A stretch of DNA of 64,000 nt, from assembly GCA_050246635.1 (NCBI GenBank), contig JBFWVR010000018.1, positions 62,001 to 126,000 of the forward strand. The letters are read 5' to 3'. Positions 23,908 to 35,519 of this stretch are shown in pieces (the first letter of the stretch is position 1; the number at the start of each line of letters is the position of its first letter). Origin of the DNA: JBFWVR01 sp050246635 (GTDB lineage Bacteria > Acidobacteriota > Vicinamibacteria > Vicinamibacterales > UBA2999). The position numbers were made by a program, and so were the translations under genes. The notes beneath the pieces are model-generated. The model did not search any database and was not told the origin of the DNA. It saw only the letters and a program-made list of their open reading frames with translations.

Positions 23908-24621
23908 ATGGCCCTGATCGAGACGCGTGACCTGTGGAAGACCTACCAGATGGGCGACGAGGAGATCCACGCCCTGCGGGGGGTGTCGATTCAGATCGAA
24001 CGGGGCGAGTACGTCGCCATCATGGGGCCGTCGGGGTCCGGCAAGTCCACGCTCATGAACCTGATCGGCTGCCTCGACACGCCGTCGAAGGGCACCTACC
24101 TCCTGAACGGCAAGGAGGTCAGCCAGATGGACGACAACGAGCTGGCCCGGGTCCGCAACGAGGAAATCGGGTTCGTCTTCCAGACGTTCAACCTGCTCCC
24201 ACGCGCCTCGGCGCTCCACAACGTCGAGCTGCCGCTCGTCTATGGGGGCGTGGCGAAGAAGGACCGGCTGGAGCGGGCACAGGCGGCGCTCGACAAGGTC
24301 GAGCTCGGGCACCGCGTGCATCACCGGCCGAACGAGCTCTCCGGCGGGCAGCGCCAGCGCGTCGCCATCGCCAGGGCGCTGGTCAACAACCCGTCGATCC
24401 TGCTCGCAGACGAGCCCACCGGCAACCTCGACTCGAAGACCGGCGTCGAGATCATGGCGCTCTTCGAGCGGCTCCACGCGTCGGGCAACACCATCGTGCT
24501 CGTGACGCACGAGCCGGACATCGCAGGGCACGCGCACCGCGTGATCGCGATCCGCGACGGACAGGTCGAACGCGACGAGCGGCAGTCGCCGCTGCCGGTC
24601 GGCGCCGCCGCGCACCCCTAG
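23908..24621 (+). CDS. ABC transporter ATP-binding protein, LolD/MacB type
   Basis: ATPase subunit of the family that drives MacB efflux or LolCDE lipoprotein release. The 237-residue product has Walker A GPSGSGKST (about 43-51), the Q-loop FVFQTFNLLPR, signature LSGGQRQRVAIARAL, Walker B LLADEPTGNLD and switch His in LVTHEPD. The phrase NLIGCLDTPSKGTYLLNGKEVSQMDDNELARVRN is typical of this family. No FtsX/MacB-type permease or membrane-fusion gene is adjacent; the next gene runs the other way. The 174 bases that follow (24622-24795) are GC-rich with small palindromes and no recognisable feature. Confidence 0.92.
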   Translation: MALIETRDLWKTYQMGDEEIHALRGVSIQIERGEYVAIMGPSGSGKSTLMNLIGCLDTPSKGTYLLNGKEVSQMDDNELARVRNEEIGFVFQTFNLLPRASALHNVELPLVYGGVAKKDRLERAQAALDKVELGHRVHHRPNELSGGQRQRVAIARALVNNPSILLADEPTGNLDSKTGVEIMALFERLHASGNTIVLVTHEPDIAGHAHRVIAIRDGQVERDERQSPLPVGAAAHP

Positions 24622-24795
24622 TGCCGCTGAAAGCCCGGCATCACCGCCGGCCGCGCCGGCGCCGCGGCCGACGTCTGGCGCGGCCAGACATCCGCATCGG
24701 CCCCTGAGCCAACACGGTGCCGTGGACGCCGCGCGGCGGTCAGGAACCGTCGCCTCGACACAGGCGCCCGGCCGTGCCGCCGCCACGCTCCCTGA

Positions 24796-25670
24796 TCACA
24801 CCGCCGCGAAGTGGCCCGGCTCGACTTCCACGAGCGGGGCGTCGTGATTGACGGTGGATGGATCCAGCTCGATGCGCTGGCGTCGTGCGGCCGGATCGAT
24901 CACGGGCACCGCGGAGAGCAGCGCCTGGGTGTACGGGTGCAGCGGCCGCTCGAACAGGCGGGACGTCTCGCCCATCTCGACGATCCGGCCCAGGTACATC
25001 ACCGCCACGCGCTGGCAGATGTGGCCCACGAGCCGCAGGTCGTGGGCGATGAACAGGTAGGTGAGCTTCAGCTGTTCCTGCAGGTCCATCAGCAGGTTGA
25101 CGACCTGCGCCTGGATCGAGACGTCGAGTGCCGACACGGGCTCGTCCGCGATGACGAACGACGGGTTCAGCGCCAGCGCGCGCGCCAGCCCGATCCGTTG
25201 CCGCTGGCCGCCACTGAACTCGTGCGGGAACCGTTCGAGCTGCGCGGGATCCAGGCCCACCAGCCGGAACAGCTCCGCCACGCGGTCCCGCCGCTCCGCG
25301 CGCGACCCGAGGCGATGGATCACCAGCGGCTCCTCGACGATCGCGCCGGCCCGCATGCGCGGGTTGAGCGACGAGTACGGATCCTGGAAGACCATCTGCA
25401 TGTCGCGCCGCGCCGCGCGCAGGCGGGCCGCGCCGAACGCCAGGACGTCCTCGCCGCGGAAGTGCACCTCTCCCGCGGTCGGCTCGATCAGCCGCAGCAT
25501 CGACCGGCCGGTCGTGCTCTTGCCGCTGCCCGACTCGCCGACGAGGCCGAACGTCTCGCCTTCGTGCACCGTGAAGCTCACGCCGTCCACGGCCTTCACC
25601 ACCGACTTCTGGCGGAACAGCCCGCCGCGCACGAAGTGCTTCGTCAGGTTGCGGACCTCCACGAGCGGCG

Positions 25671-25674
<4 letters not shown>
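24796..25674 (-). CDS. Oligopeptide/dipeptide ABC transporter ATP-binding protein, OppF/DppF type
   Basis: One of two cytoplasmic ATPases of a peptide or nickel-type importer. The 292-residue product has Walker A GESGSGKSTTGRSMLRL, the Q-loop with DPYSSLNPRMRAG, signature FSGGQRQRIGLARAL, Walker B VIADEPVSALDVS and the characteristic EMGETSRLFERPLHPYTQALLSAVP. The GTG at 25674 overlaps the stop codon of the partner gene (GTGA) and has GGAGG upstream; a longer frame exists but begins with unrelated sequence. No binding protein or permease gene lies in the window. Confidence 0.92.
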
Positions 25675-26672
<998 letters not shown>

Positions 26673-26689
26673 GGGTGCGGGTGGCGCGC

Positions 26690-28273
<1,584 letters not shown>

Positions 28274-28379
28274 TTTACCCAGTCGCCCGAAGCCGCGCGG
28301 GATCAACCACCTACGGGACGGGCGGGCGCTATTAGCGGTGCCAGTTCGCACAGCAGACACAAGTTATAGCGTTCTTGGC

Positions 28380-28408
28380 TTGACAGCCCACGGGGGCGTC
28401 CATAGAAT
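28380..28408 (+). promoter_or_regulatory. Strong sigma-70 type promoter, TTGACA / TAGAAT
   Basis: TTGACA (28380-28385) and TAGAAT (28403-28408) are exactly 17 bases apart, a near-consensus housekeeping promoter pointing right. Transcription would begin about 28415, leaving a leader of about 130 bases before the small gene at 28544. Confidence 0.7.
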
Positions 28409-28543
28409 GGCCCCAGAATTCCCCGCAACCTAAGTCCCACCGTATGACGACTTTACGCCGAGACCCTCCTGCCGCCCGGTGGAGCAGCGTGTCGGCACCC
28501 TGCCCCGGCATCCCGGCCCGGCGGCGCCTGAGGAGGGAAATCC

Positions 28544-28855
28544 ATGGATGACGTCGTGAACCGGTTCGCGCGAGAGCTGGCCGACGCCATTGCCGCGGCA
28601 GTGGCCGAGAACCCGGAAGTCGAAGCGTGCCGGGCGCGGGCCCGCGCGGAAGGCTACGAGATGAAGGTGACGCTCGAAGCCGTGGTGGGCTTCGTCAACC
28701 GGACGTCGGCCGCGCCGGCGGCCGACGGCGAGCCGACGGCCGTGGCGGCCGCGCGCGTGCAGAAACGCGCGGCGGAGATGACGGCGAACGACCGCCGCTT
28801 CCTGCGGTCGCTGCGCATCGCGTCCGGCGACGCAACGGCCGAGAAGCCCAGCTAG
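28544..28855 (+). CDS. Small hypothetical protein
   Basis: A 103-residue, mostly helical, charged protein that I do not recognise. It reads MDDVVNRFARELADAIAAAV, then CRARARAEGYEMKVTLEAVVGFVNR, an Ala-rich middle and a basic segment (RVQKRAAEMTANDRRFLRSLRI). No signal peptide or membrane helix is present. A good GAGGAGGGAAA ribbon precedes the ATG and a near-consensus promoter lies 136 bases upstream, so expression is likely to be high. It stands alone, divergent from the mutase gene and converging on gpmA across about 77 bases. Confidence 0.7.
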   Translation: MDDVVNRFARELADAIAAAVAENPEVEACRARARAEGYEMKVTLEAVVGFVNRTSAAPAADGEPTAVAAARVQKRAAEMTANDRRFLRSLRIASGDATAEKPS

Positions 28856-28932
28856 GCGCGCGGAGGCCCGGGGCTGCCGCGGCCGCATCGTCGTGGCGGC
28901 CGGGAGGGTCCCGTCGGTTCGTCCGGGGGCCG

Positions 28933-29682
28933 CTACGCGCGGCCCCCGGCCTGTCGGGCCACGGCGTCTGCCGCGGCCTTTGCCGCCTCGGGGTCCCCGA
29001 GGTAGAAGTGCCGGATCGGCTTCAGCGCCCCATCCAACTCGTACACCAGCGGGATCCCCGTCGGGATGTTCAACCCGACGATGTCCGTCTCCGAGACGTT
29101 GTCGAGGTACTTCACGAGCGCCCGCAGCGAGTTGCCGTGCGCGGCGATGAGGATCCGCTGGCCGCCCTGGATGGCCGGGGCCAGCGTGCCGTGCCAGTAG
29201 GGCAGGAACCGGGCGACCGTGTCCTTGAGGGACTCGGTGAGCGGCAGGTCGCCTGGAGGCATCGACGCGTAACGCCGATCGTGTGAGGGGTGCCGCGGAT
29301 CGTCCGGCGTGAGGGCCGGCGGCGGGATGTCGTAGCTGCGCCGCCAGATCTTGACCTGCGCCTCGCCGTGCTCCTGGGCGGTCTCCGCCTTGTTGAGTCC
29401 CTGGAGTGCGCCGTAGTGCCGCTCGTTGAGCCGCCAGTGACGCTCCACCGGGATCCAGAGCAGGTCGAGTTCGTCCAGGGCCATCCAGCAGGTGCGGATG
29501 GCGCGTTTCAGCACCGAGGTATAGGCGCGGTCGAAGACGTAGCCGCCGTCCTTGAGCAGCCGCCCGGCCTCGAGCGCTTCCTCCCGGCCCTTCTCGCTCA
29601 GGTCGACATCGGTCCAGCCCGTGAACCGGTTCTCGCGGTTCCAGGTGGACTCCCCGTGGCGAAGCAGCACGACTGTGTGCAT
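28933..29682 (-). CDS. gpmA: 2,3-bisphosphoglycerate-dependent phosphoglycerate mutase
   Basis: Interconverts 3- and 2-phosphoglycerate in glycolysis. The 249-residue product carries the phosphohistidine motif LLRHGESTWNRENRFTGW, then LNERHYGALQGLNKAE and the second His in LIAAHGNSLRALVKYLD, as in E. coli GpmA. The ATG at 29682 gives the family N-terminus MHTVVLLRHGES; an in-frame GTG at 29691 overlaps the enolase stop codon (GTGA) and is also possible. It lies directly downstream of eno, so the two consecutive glycolytic steps form one operon. Confidence 0.95.
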   Translation of the reverse strand: MHTVVLLRHGESTWNRENRFTGWTDVDLSEKGREEALEAGRLLKDGGYVFDRAYTSVLKRAIRTCWMALDELDLLWIPVERHWRLNERHYGALQGLNKAETAQEHGEAQVKIWRRSYDIPPPALTPDDPRHPSHDRRYASMPPGDLPLTESLKDTVARFLPYWHGTLAPAIQGGQRILIAAHGNSLRALVKYLDNVSETDIVGLNIPTGIPLVYELDGALKPIRHFYLGDPEAAKAAADAVARQAGGRA

Positions 29683-29687
29683 GGCGG

Positions 29688-30980
29688 TCACCCCAGCTGC
29701 TTGATGGCACCGGCGCCGGCGTACCGGGCGGCGGTCCCGAGCGCCTCCTCGATGCGGAGGAGCTGGTTGTACTTCGCCACGCGGTCGCTGCGTGACGCCG
29801 AACCGGTCTTGATCTGCCCGGCTGCGGTGCCGACGGCGAGGTCGGCAATCGTGGCGTCTTCGGTCTCGCCGGAGCGGTGGGAGATGACGCTCGCGTAGCC
29901 GGCCGTGCTGGCCATGGCGATGGCATCGAGGGTCTCGGTGACGGTGCCGATCTGGTTGAGCTTCACCAGCACCGCGTTCGCGACGCCGTCCGCGATGCCC
30001 TTCTTCAAGATGGCGGGGTTGGTCACGAACACGTCGTCGCCGACGATCTGCACCTTGTCGCCGAGGGCGGCCGTGAGCTTCGCCCAGCCGTCCCAGTCGC
30101 CTTCGGCGCAGCCGTCCTCGATCGAGAGGATCGGGTACTGCCGCACCCAGTCGGCGTAGAGCGCGACCATGCCATCGGCGTCCCGTGTGGCCTCGCCGGA
30201 CTTGCGGAACTCGTACTTCCCGTCCTTCCAGAGCTCGCTGGAGGCGACGTCGAGGGCGATGTGCACGTTGCCGCCGGCCGTGTACCCGGCCTTGCCGATC
30301 GCCTCGAGCACGACCTCGACCGCCTCCTGGTTCGATCGCAGGCTGGGGGCGAACCCGCCCTCGTCGCCGACGCCCGTGGAGAGGCCGCGCGCCTTCAGGA
30401 TCGCGCGCAGCGCGTGGAAGATCTCGGCGCCGGCGCGCAGGGCCTCGCTGAAGCGCGGGAACCCCACCGGCATCACCATGAACTCCTGGAAGTCCACGTT
30501 GGAGTCGGCGTGGGCGCCGCCGTTCAGGATGTTCATCATCGGCACGGGCAGCATGTACTCGGCCGGTCGGCCGGCCACGGCCGCGACGTGGGCGTAGAGG
30601 GGCTGGCTGGCGGCCGCGGCGGCGGCCTTGAGTGCCGCCATCGAGATCCCGAGCAGCGCGTTCGCGCCGAGCCGGCTCTTGGTGGGCGTGCCGTCGAGCG
30701 CGATCATCGCCTCGTCCAGCTCGCGCTGGCTGAGCTCGCGGCCGGTCACCGCGGAAGCGAGCTCGCCGTTCACGTGGCCAACGGCCTTCGTCACGCCCTT
30801 GCCGAGGTAGCGCTGCTTGTCGCCGTCGCGCAGTTCGAGCGCCTCGCGCTCGCCGGTGGAGGCACCGGATGGGACCGCCGCGCGGCCGGTTGCGCCGCCG
30901 TCGAGCTGGACGTCGACCTCAATCGTCGGGTTGCCGCGGGAGTCGAGGATCTCCCGGCCGTGCACGTGTGTGATCTTCAC
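29688..30980 (-). CDS. eno: Enolase
   Basis: Dehydrates 2-phosphoglycerate to phosphoenolpyruvate; also part of the RNA degradosome in some bacteria. The 430-residue product is full length, with GREILDSRGNPTIEVDV, GASTGEREALELRDGD, the catalytic Lys and Glu regions (KARGLSTGVGDEGGFAPSL, SIEDGCAEGDWDGW, IVGDDVFVTNP) and the SHRSGETEDATIADLAVG loop. The usual SIEDPxxExDWxGW has Gly-Cys-Ala in place of the Pro-containing stretch. It is followed by gpmA. The 78 bases upstream to glgC hold no clear feature. Confidence 0.97.
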   Translation of the reverse strand: MKITHVHGREILDSRGNPTIEVDVQLDGGATGRAAVPSGASTGEREALELRDGDKQRYLGKGVTKAVGHVNGELASAVTGRELSQRELDEAMIALDGTPTKSRLGANALLGISMAALKAAAAAASQPLYAHVAAVAGRPAEYMLPVPMMNILNGGAHADSNVDFQEFMVMPVGFPRFSEALRAGAEIFHALRAILKARGLSTGVGDEGGFAPSLRSNQEAVEVVLEAIGKAGYTAGGNVHIALDVASSELWKDGKYEFRKSGEATRDADGMVALYADWVRQYPILSIEDGCAEGDWDGWAKLTAALGDKVQIVGDDVFVTNPAILKKGIADGVANAVLVKLNQIGTVTETLDAIAMASTAGYASVISHRSGETEDATIADLAVGTAAGQIKTGSASRSDRVAKYNQLLRIEEALGTAARYAGAGAIKQLG

Positions 30981-31058
30981 CTGGGCTCTCCTGTGTCACG
31001 GGGCGAGGCGCGGGGCCTCAGCCGGCCGAAGCGGGATGGATGAGAACACTCAAGCGTA

Positions 31059-32333
31059 TCAGAGCCGCCGATCCGTGCTCGCCTCACGCTGCAGCGCGTC
31101 GTCCGCGATCGGGCCGATGTACGGCTCGTCGCGCGCCGTGACGACGACCACGCCGCCCTCGGTCACGGTGTGGCGCTTGCGGTCTTCCTCGGGGTGGAAC
31201 CCGATCAGCGCGCCGCGGGGAATCAACGTGTCGCGGTCGACAATCGCCCGGCGGACGCGGGCATGCCGGCCGACACGCACGCCTGGCATGAGGATCGACT
31301 CCTCGATGACCGAGAAGCTGTGGGCCCGGACGTTCGGGCAGAGGATGCTGCCGCGCACGCGGCTGCCCGACACGATGCAGCCGGGCGAGATGATCGAGTC
31401 CACCGCCTCGCCGCGCCGCTCGTCCTCGGCGAAGACGAACTTCGCCGGTGGCGCCTGGGGCTGGTAGGTACGCACCGGCCAGTCCGGGTCGTACATGTTG
31501 AACTCCGGGTTGACCCGGCACAGGTCCATGCTCGCCTCGTAGTAGGCGTCGAGCGTGCCGATGTCGCGCCAGTACTTCGCCGCCTTCTTGTTCTCGTCGT
31601 AGAACGAGTAGGCGTAGGCGCGCCCTTCGGGCAGCAGCGCCGGGATGATGTTCCGCCCGAAGTCGTGCCGGCTGTCGGCGCGCGCCGCGTCGGCCTCGAG
31701 GCTGCGGGTCAGCGTCTCCATGTCGAAGACGTAGATGCCCATGGAGGCCAGCGCCAGGCCGGGCTGGCCCGGCATCGGGCTCGGGTCGGGCGGCTTCTCG
31801 TCGAAGCCGATCACGCGGTCGGTCTCGTCGACGGTGACGATGCCGAAGCGGTGGCCGTCGGCGATCGGCACCTCGATGGTCGCGAGCGTCACGGCAGCCC
31901 CCTTGTCGATGTGGTACCGGAGCATGCGCCGGTAGTCCATCTTGTAGAGGTGGTCGCCGGCCAGGACGACCACCCACCGGGGCTCCTCGCGCACGATGGA
32001 GTAGAGGTTCTGGTAGACCGCGTCGGCCGTGCCCAGGTACCACTGCTCGCCGACGCGCTTCTGCGGCGGGAGGATCTCGACGAACTCCCCGAGCTCCTCG
32101 GAGACGATGCTCCAGCCCAGGCGGATGTGCCGGTTGAGCGAGAGCGACTTGTACTGGGTGGCGATGAAGACGCGCCGCAGCCCCGAGTTGATGCAGTTGC
32201 TGAGGACGAAATCGATGATCCGGTAGGGGCCGCCGAAGTACACGGCGGGTTTCGCGCGCTCCCGCGTGAGGGGGGCGAGCCGCTCGCCGACGCCGCCGGC
32301 GAGCACGATTACGAGGACGTCGTCGTGGAGCAT
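31059..32333 (-). CDS. glgC: Glucose-1-phosphate adenylyltransferase (ADP-glucose pyrophosphorylase)
   Basis: Makes ADP-glucose from ATP and glucose 1-phosphate, the committed step of glycogen synthesis. The 424-residue product has the N-terminal pyrophosphorylase signature VLAGGVGERLAPLTRERAKPAVYFGG, YRIIDFVLSNCINSG, WYLGTADAVYQN, the sugar-phosphate site GFDEKP, and a C-terminal left-handed helix domain with hexapeptide repeats (about 300-400). The ATG at 32333 gives the family N-terminus MLHDDVLVIVLAGG; an upstream ATG at 32396 would add 21 residues. No glycogen synthase gene is nearby. Confidence 0.95.
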   Translation of the reverse strand: MLHDDVLVIVLAGGVGERLAPLTRERAKPAVYFGGPYRIIDFVLSNCINSGLRRVFIATQYKSLSLNRHIRLGWSIVSEELGEFVEILPPQKRVGEQWYLGTADAVYQNLYSIVREEPRWVVVLAGDHLYKMDYRRMLRYHIDKGAAVTLATIEVPIADGHRFGIVTVDETDRVIGFDEKPPDPSPMPGQPGLALASMGIYVFDMETLTRSLEADAARADSRHDFGRNIIPALLPEGRAYAYSFYDENKKAAKYWRDIGTLDAYYEASMDLCRVNPEFNMYDPDWPVRTYQPQAPPAKFVFAEDERRGEAVDSIISPGCIVSGSRVRGSILCPNVRAHSFSVIEESILMPGVRVGRHARVRRAIVDRDTLIPRGALIGFHPEEDRKRHTVTEGGVVVVTARDEPYIGPIADDALQREASTDRRL

Positions 32334-32458
32334 GTCGGCACCAACGGTGTCTGATGTCGTGGGGACCTGTTTCGGCCGGCTCCGGGGTGGCGCCATTATG
32401 GCCGATTCGGTGATGCGCGTGACGGCAAAGTGCTTCTCTTCCAGTATGTTGCCGTGAA

Positions 32459-32487
32459 TTGACAACCTCCGGCTCCACCCCTATGAT
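32459..32487 (+). promoter_or_regulatory. Consensus sigma-70 promoter, TTGACA / TATGAT
   Basis: A perfect -35 TTGACA (32459-32464) and TATGAT -10 (32482-32487) with 17 bases between. Transcription would begin about 32494 and run into the exported protein gene at 32524. This is the best promoter in the window. Confidence 0.8.
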
Positions 32488-32523
32488 CGAAGGATCCGGA
32501 ATCTTGGAGTTCAGGGAGACGTG

Positions 32524-33534
32524 ATGATGGCAAGAAGTCGTGTGGTGGCGCTGTTCGCCGCGCTGGCGCTGGCGGTGGCGGTCCCGGCGAGTGTGCTCGC
32601 CCAGAAGGACGATAAGAAGCGCAGCAAGGAAGAGCAGCGCGAGATCGAGCAGCTCGTGAAGGTCGTGGATGCCGCGATGGCCGGTGAGGCCCCCGCCGCG
32701 AGCGACATCACGATGGAGCTCGACCCGTACTTCCTGAAGTCGCAGGATCAGCGCACCTTCGTGCCGTTCGTGCTGACCTTCCAGAACGCCCCGGCCGCCA
32801 ACGTGGCGATGTACGTGCGGGTGGTGGACATGGCCGCCTGGGAGGCCGCCAAGGACAAGAAGAAGTTCGAGTACCCCTGGGACGACATCCACTTCATCGA
32901 CCAGGCGGCGCTCAAGGACGGCCGCCTGAACCGCGTGTTCATGGCGCCGGCCGGCACCTACGACGTGTTCGTGGTCATGAAGGAGCGGCTCCCGGAGAAG
33001 GCGCCGAAGAACGCCGTCGCCAAGATGGGCATGCTCAAGACCCAGGTGACCGTCCCGGACTTCTGGTCGGGTGAGCTGCAGACGAGTTCGGTCATCGCGA
33101 CCGACAACGTGACGATGCTGACCGCGCCCATCGGCCAGGACGAGGCGCGTGAGCGGCCGTTCGTCTTCGGTGCCCAGGAGCTGGTGCCGGCGACGGACAT
33201 GAACTTCAAGAAGAACCAGGAACTCTCGATCTTCTTCCAGGTCTACAACGCGGGCCTCGACTCGGCCGGCAAGCCGAACCTGGTCATGGAGTACAACTTC
33301 CACCGGACCGAGAACGGCGAGGAGAAGTTCTTCAACAAGACCAACCCGCAGAACATCAACGCCTCGAACCTGCCCCCGCAGTTCGATCCGTCGAAGTTCC
33401 CGGTGCCGGGGGGCATCACCGTGCCCCTCGCGACCTTCCCCGTCGGCGAGTTCCGGCTGGAAATCAAGATCACCGACAAGGCGGCCGGCAAGGAGCTCAC
33501 GAAGAACGTGAACTTCACGGTCGAAGCGTCGTAA
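32524..33534 (+). CDS. Exported hypothetical protein
   Basis: Unknown function, probably abundant given its consensus promoter, GGGAG ribosome-binding site and low-rarity codon use. The 336-residue product has a signal peptide (VVALFAALALAVAVPASVLAQ), a charged segment (KDDKKRSKEEQREIEQL), and then a beta-rich body with two similar halves: TFVPFVLTFQNAPAANVAMYVRVV ... DVFVVMKER and ELSIFFQVYNAGLDSAGKPNLVMEYNF ... GEFRLEIKITDKAAGKELTKNVNFTV. The second resembles an immunoglobulin-like fold. ATGs at 32524 and 32527 are both possible. It is followed closely by the receptor gene at 33607. Confidence 0.8.
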   Translation: MMARSRVVALFAALALAVAVPASVLAQKDDKKRSKEEQREIEQLVKVVDAAMAGEAPAASDITMELDPYFLKSQDQRTFVPFVLTFQNAPAANVAMYVRVVDMAAWEAAKDKKKFEYPWDDIHFIDQAALKDGRLNRVFMAPAGTYDVFVVMKERLPEKAPKNAVAKMGMLKTQVTVPDFWSGELQTSSVIATDNVTMLTAPIGQDEARERPFVFGAQELVPATDMNFKKNQELSIFFQVYNAGLDSAGKPNLVMEYNFHRTENGEEKFFNKTNPQNINASNLPPQFDPSKFPVPGGITVPLATFPVGEFRLEIKITDKAAGKELTKNVNFTVEAS

Positions 33535-33559
33535 ACTTCGGATAGGATCCGAAAAATAC

Positions 33560-33593
33560 GGCCCGCCCCCGTCGAGCGCCCCGGGGGCGGGCC
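33560..33593 (+). terminator. GC-rich hairpin between two envelope genes
   Basis: A 12-base perfect stem (33560-33571 with 33582-33593) around a 10-base loop. It lies in the 72-base gap and ends one base before the GGGAG of the next gene, with no T-run. It could reduce read-through, or stabilise the upstream mRNA, or hide the next ribosome-binding site. Confidence 0.5.
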
Positions 33594-33606
33594 GGGAGTG
33601 TTGCGT

Positions 33607-35496
33607 ATGGGCTTCCCCAGCAGCCTGGTCGTTCCGGCGGTGCTCGTCTCCCTGACGGCTCTCCACCCGGCTGCCGCTGCGGCCCAGCGCGCCCCGGACG
33701 GGCCGGTGACGCCTGCCGTCACGCAGGTTGCGGCCGTGGCCACCGGCTCCATTGCCGGGGTGGTCCTGGACGAAGCCGGCAAGCCGCTCGACGGCGTCGT
33801 GGTCTCCGCCCTGGGGGGCGGGACCGGTTTTGCCATCACCGACCCCTCCGGCCGCTACACGCTGACGTCCCTGCCGGCCGGCCCGTACCTGGTCCGTGCC
33901 CACCTCCCGGGTTACCTGCCCGCGCGCAACTCCCTGGTCGACGTGCACCCCTCGGGTCGTACGATGTCGTCCTTCACCATGCGCCGCGCCGCCAGCCCGG
34001 CCAATCCGGACGTGGCCACGGCGGGCATCGGCGCCCCCGATCTCGACACGGTCGCGGCGCTGGCGGACGGCGAGCGGGACGAGGGCGAGACCGCGTGGCG
34101 CCTTCGCCACCTGAAGCGGTCGGTGCTCAAGGACAGCGGCACCACCGGGCTGTTCGACGACGACGACAGCGGCGTGCTGGGCGACTCGTTCGGCCGGATC
34201 GGCCGCGCGTTCGGCGAGTCGGCGCGCCTCGCGAGCGCGTTCTTCGCCGATACGCCCTTCCAGGGTGAGGTGAACCTGCTCACCACCGGCGCCTTCGACG
34301 ACCCGGGACAGATTTTCGACCTCAACCGCGCCAGCCAGATCGCCTACTTCGCGGTCGGCGCCCCGGTGGGGCAGCACGGCGACTGGACCGTGAAGGCCGC
34401 CCTGAACCAGGGCGACCTCAGCTCGTGGGTGATTGCGGGCCGGTACGCGACGCGGGCCGCCGCCCGGCACCGCTACACGTTCGGCATGTCCTACGGCCTG
34501 CAGCGGTACAACGGCGGCAACACCGTCGCCCTGGCCGCGCTGCCGGAAACCGCCCGGAACGTCGGCGCCCTCTACGCCTACGACGAGTGGGCGGTGTCGC
34601 GCGCGGTCTCGATCGGCTACGGCGCGGCCTACGCGCACTACGACTACCTCGCCGAGCCCTCGCTCTTCAGCCCGCGGCTGTCGGCCACCATCCGCCTGTC
34701 GCCGGTGATGCGCGTGCACGCCGTCGCGACGCGCCAGCTCTCGGCCCCCGGGGCCGAGGAGTTCCTGCCCCCCAGCCAGGCCCAGTGGGTGCCGCCGCAG
34801 CGCACGTTCGCACCGCTCTCGGCGGCGGGTTTCCGGACCGAGGGCGTCGACCACTTCGAGCTGGGTGTCGACCGCGACCTGGGAGACACCACGATTGGGG
34901 TCCGGGCCTTCCGCCAGCGCGTGGACGACCAGGCCGTGACGCTCTTCGGCTTGCGCACGCCGGACGGCCCGGCGACCGACCTCGGCCACTACTTCGTCGG
35001 GACGGCCGGCGACGTGGCCATCCGCGGCTGGAGCCTCAGCCTGTCGCGGGCCCTGGCCGCCCATCTTCGCGGCGCCGTCACCTACGGCCAGGCGCTGGCG
35101 GAGTGGGGCGACGCGGCTCCCGGCGCCGACCTCGCGCTCCTCGCGGCGTGGGCCCCGTCGGCCGTGCGCACCGGCACCGAGCGCCTGCACGACGTCACGG
35201 CCTCGCTCGAGAGCGAAGTCCCCGTCACGGCCACGCGGGTCGTCGTCTTCTACCGGTTCAACTCCGCGTTCGTGCGCGACGACGGCGAGGGCCCCGGGCC
35301 CGGCGTCGGCTACCGGTTCGACGTGCAGGTGAACCAGGGCCTGCCATTCATGAACTTCCTCTCCTCCGAATGGGAGATGCTCGTCGCCGTCCGCAACGTG
35401 TTCCGCGAGGGCTTTGCCGACTCGTCCGTCTATGACGAGATCCTCGTCGTGCGCCCGCCGAAGCGGGTGATCGGCGGCTTGACCGTCCGCTTCTAG
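33607..35496 (+). CDS. Outer-membrane receptor-like protein with carboxypeptidase-regulatory domain
   Basis: A 629-residue TonB-dependent-receptor-like protein. After a signal peptide (VVPAVLVSLTALHPAAAAAQ) is a carboxypeptidase-regulatory (CarboxypepD_reg) domain (about 45-125; GSIAGVVLDEAGKPLDGVVVSAL ... GRYTLTSLPAGPYLVRAHLPGY). From about 210 the sequence is a run of beta strands with many aromatic residues (WTVKAALNQGDLSSWVIAGRYA), ending VIGGLTVRF with the terminal Phe. I cannot see a normal TonB plug domain, so it may be a barrel without TonB-gated transport. The ATG at 33607 has GGGAG at good distance; an in-frame GTG lies at 33598. Confidence 0.75.
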   Translation: MGFPSSLVVPAVLVSLTALHPAAAAAQRAPDGPVTPAVTQVAAVATGSIAGVVLDEAGKPLDGVVVSALGGGTGFAITDPSGRYTLTSLPAGPYLVRAHLPGYLPARNSLVDVHPSGRTMSSFTMRRAASPANPDVATAGIGAPDLDTVAALADGERDEGETAWRLRHLKRSVLKDSGTTGLFDDDDSGVLGDSFGRIGRAFGESARLASAFFADTPFQGEVNLLTTGAFDDPGQIFDLNRASQIAYFAVGAPVGQHGDWTVKAALNQGDLSSWVIAGRYATRAAARHRYTFGMSYGLQRYNGGNTVALAALPETARNVGALYAYDEWAVSRAVSIGYGAAYAHYDYLAEPSLFSPRLSATIRLSPVMRVHAVATRQLSAPGAEEFLPPSQAQWVPPQRTFAPLSAAGFRTEGVDHFELGVDRDLGDTTIGVRAFRQRVDDQAVTLFGLRTPDGPATDLGHYFVGTAGDVAIRGWSLSLSRALAAHLRGAVTYGQALAEWGDAAPGADLALLAAWAPSAVRTGTERLHDVTASLESEVPVTATRVVVFYRFNSAFVRDDGEGPGPGVGYRFDVQVNQGLPFMNFLSSEWEMLVAVRNVFREGFADSSVYDEILVVRPPKRVIGGLTVRF

Positions 35497-35500
35497 ACGG

Positions 35501-35519
35501 TTCCGCTTCCCCGGCGGAA
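35501..35519 (+). terminator. Hairpin after the receptor gene
   Basis: TTCCGC and GCGGAA form a 6-base stem with a 7-base loop, 4 bases after the stop codon and followed by AA only. It is a weak candidate terminator. A second small stem (CTCTC/GAGAG, 35537-35551) follows and is trailed by AATTTT. Confidence 0.35.

Noticed and set aside
28444..28551. A 35-codon frame in the leader of the small gene at 28544, overlapping its start
   Set aside because: It has no ribosome-binding site and unremarkable composition; a leader peptide is possible but not supported.
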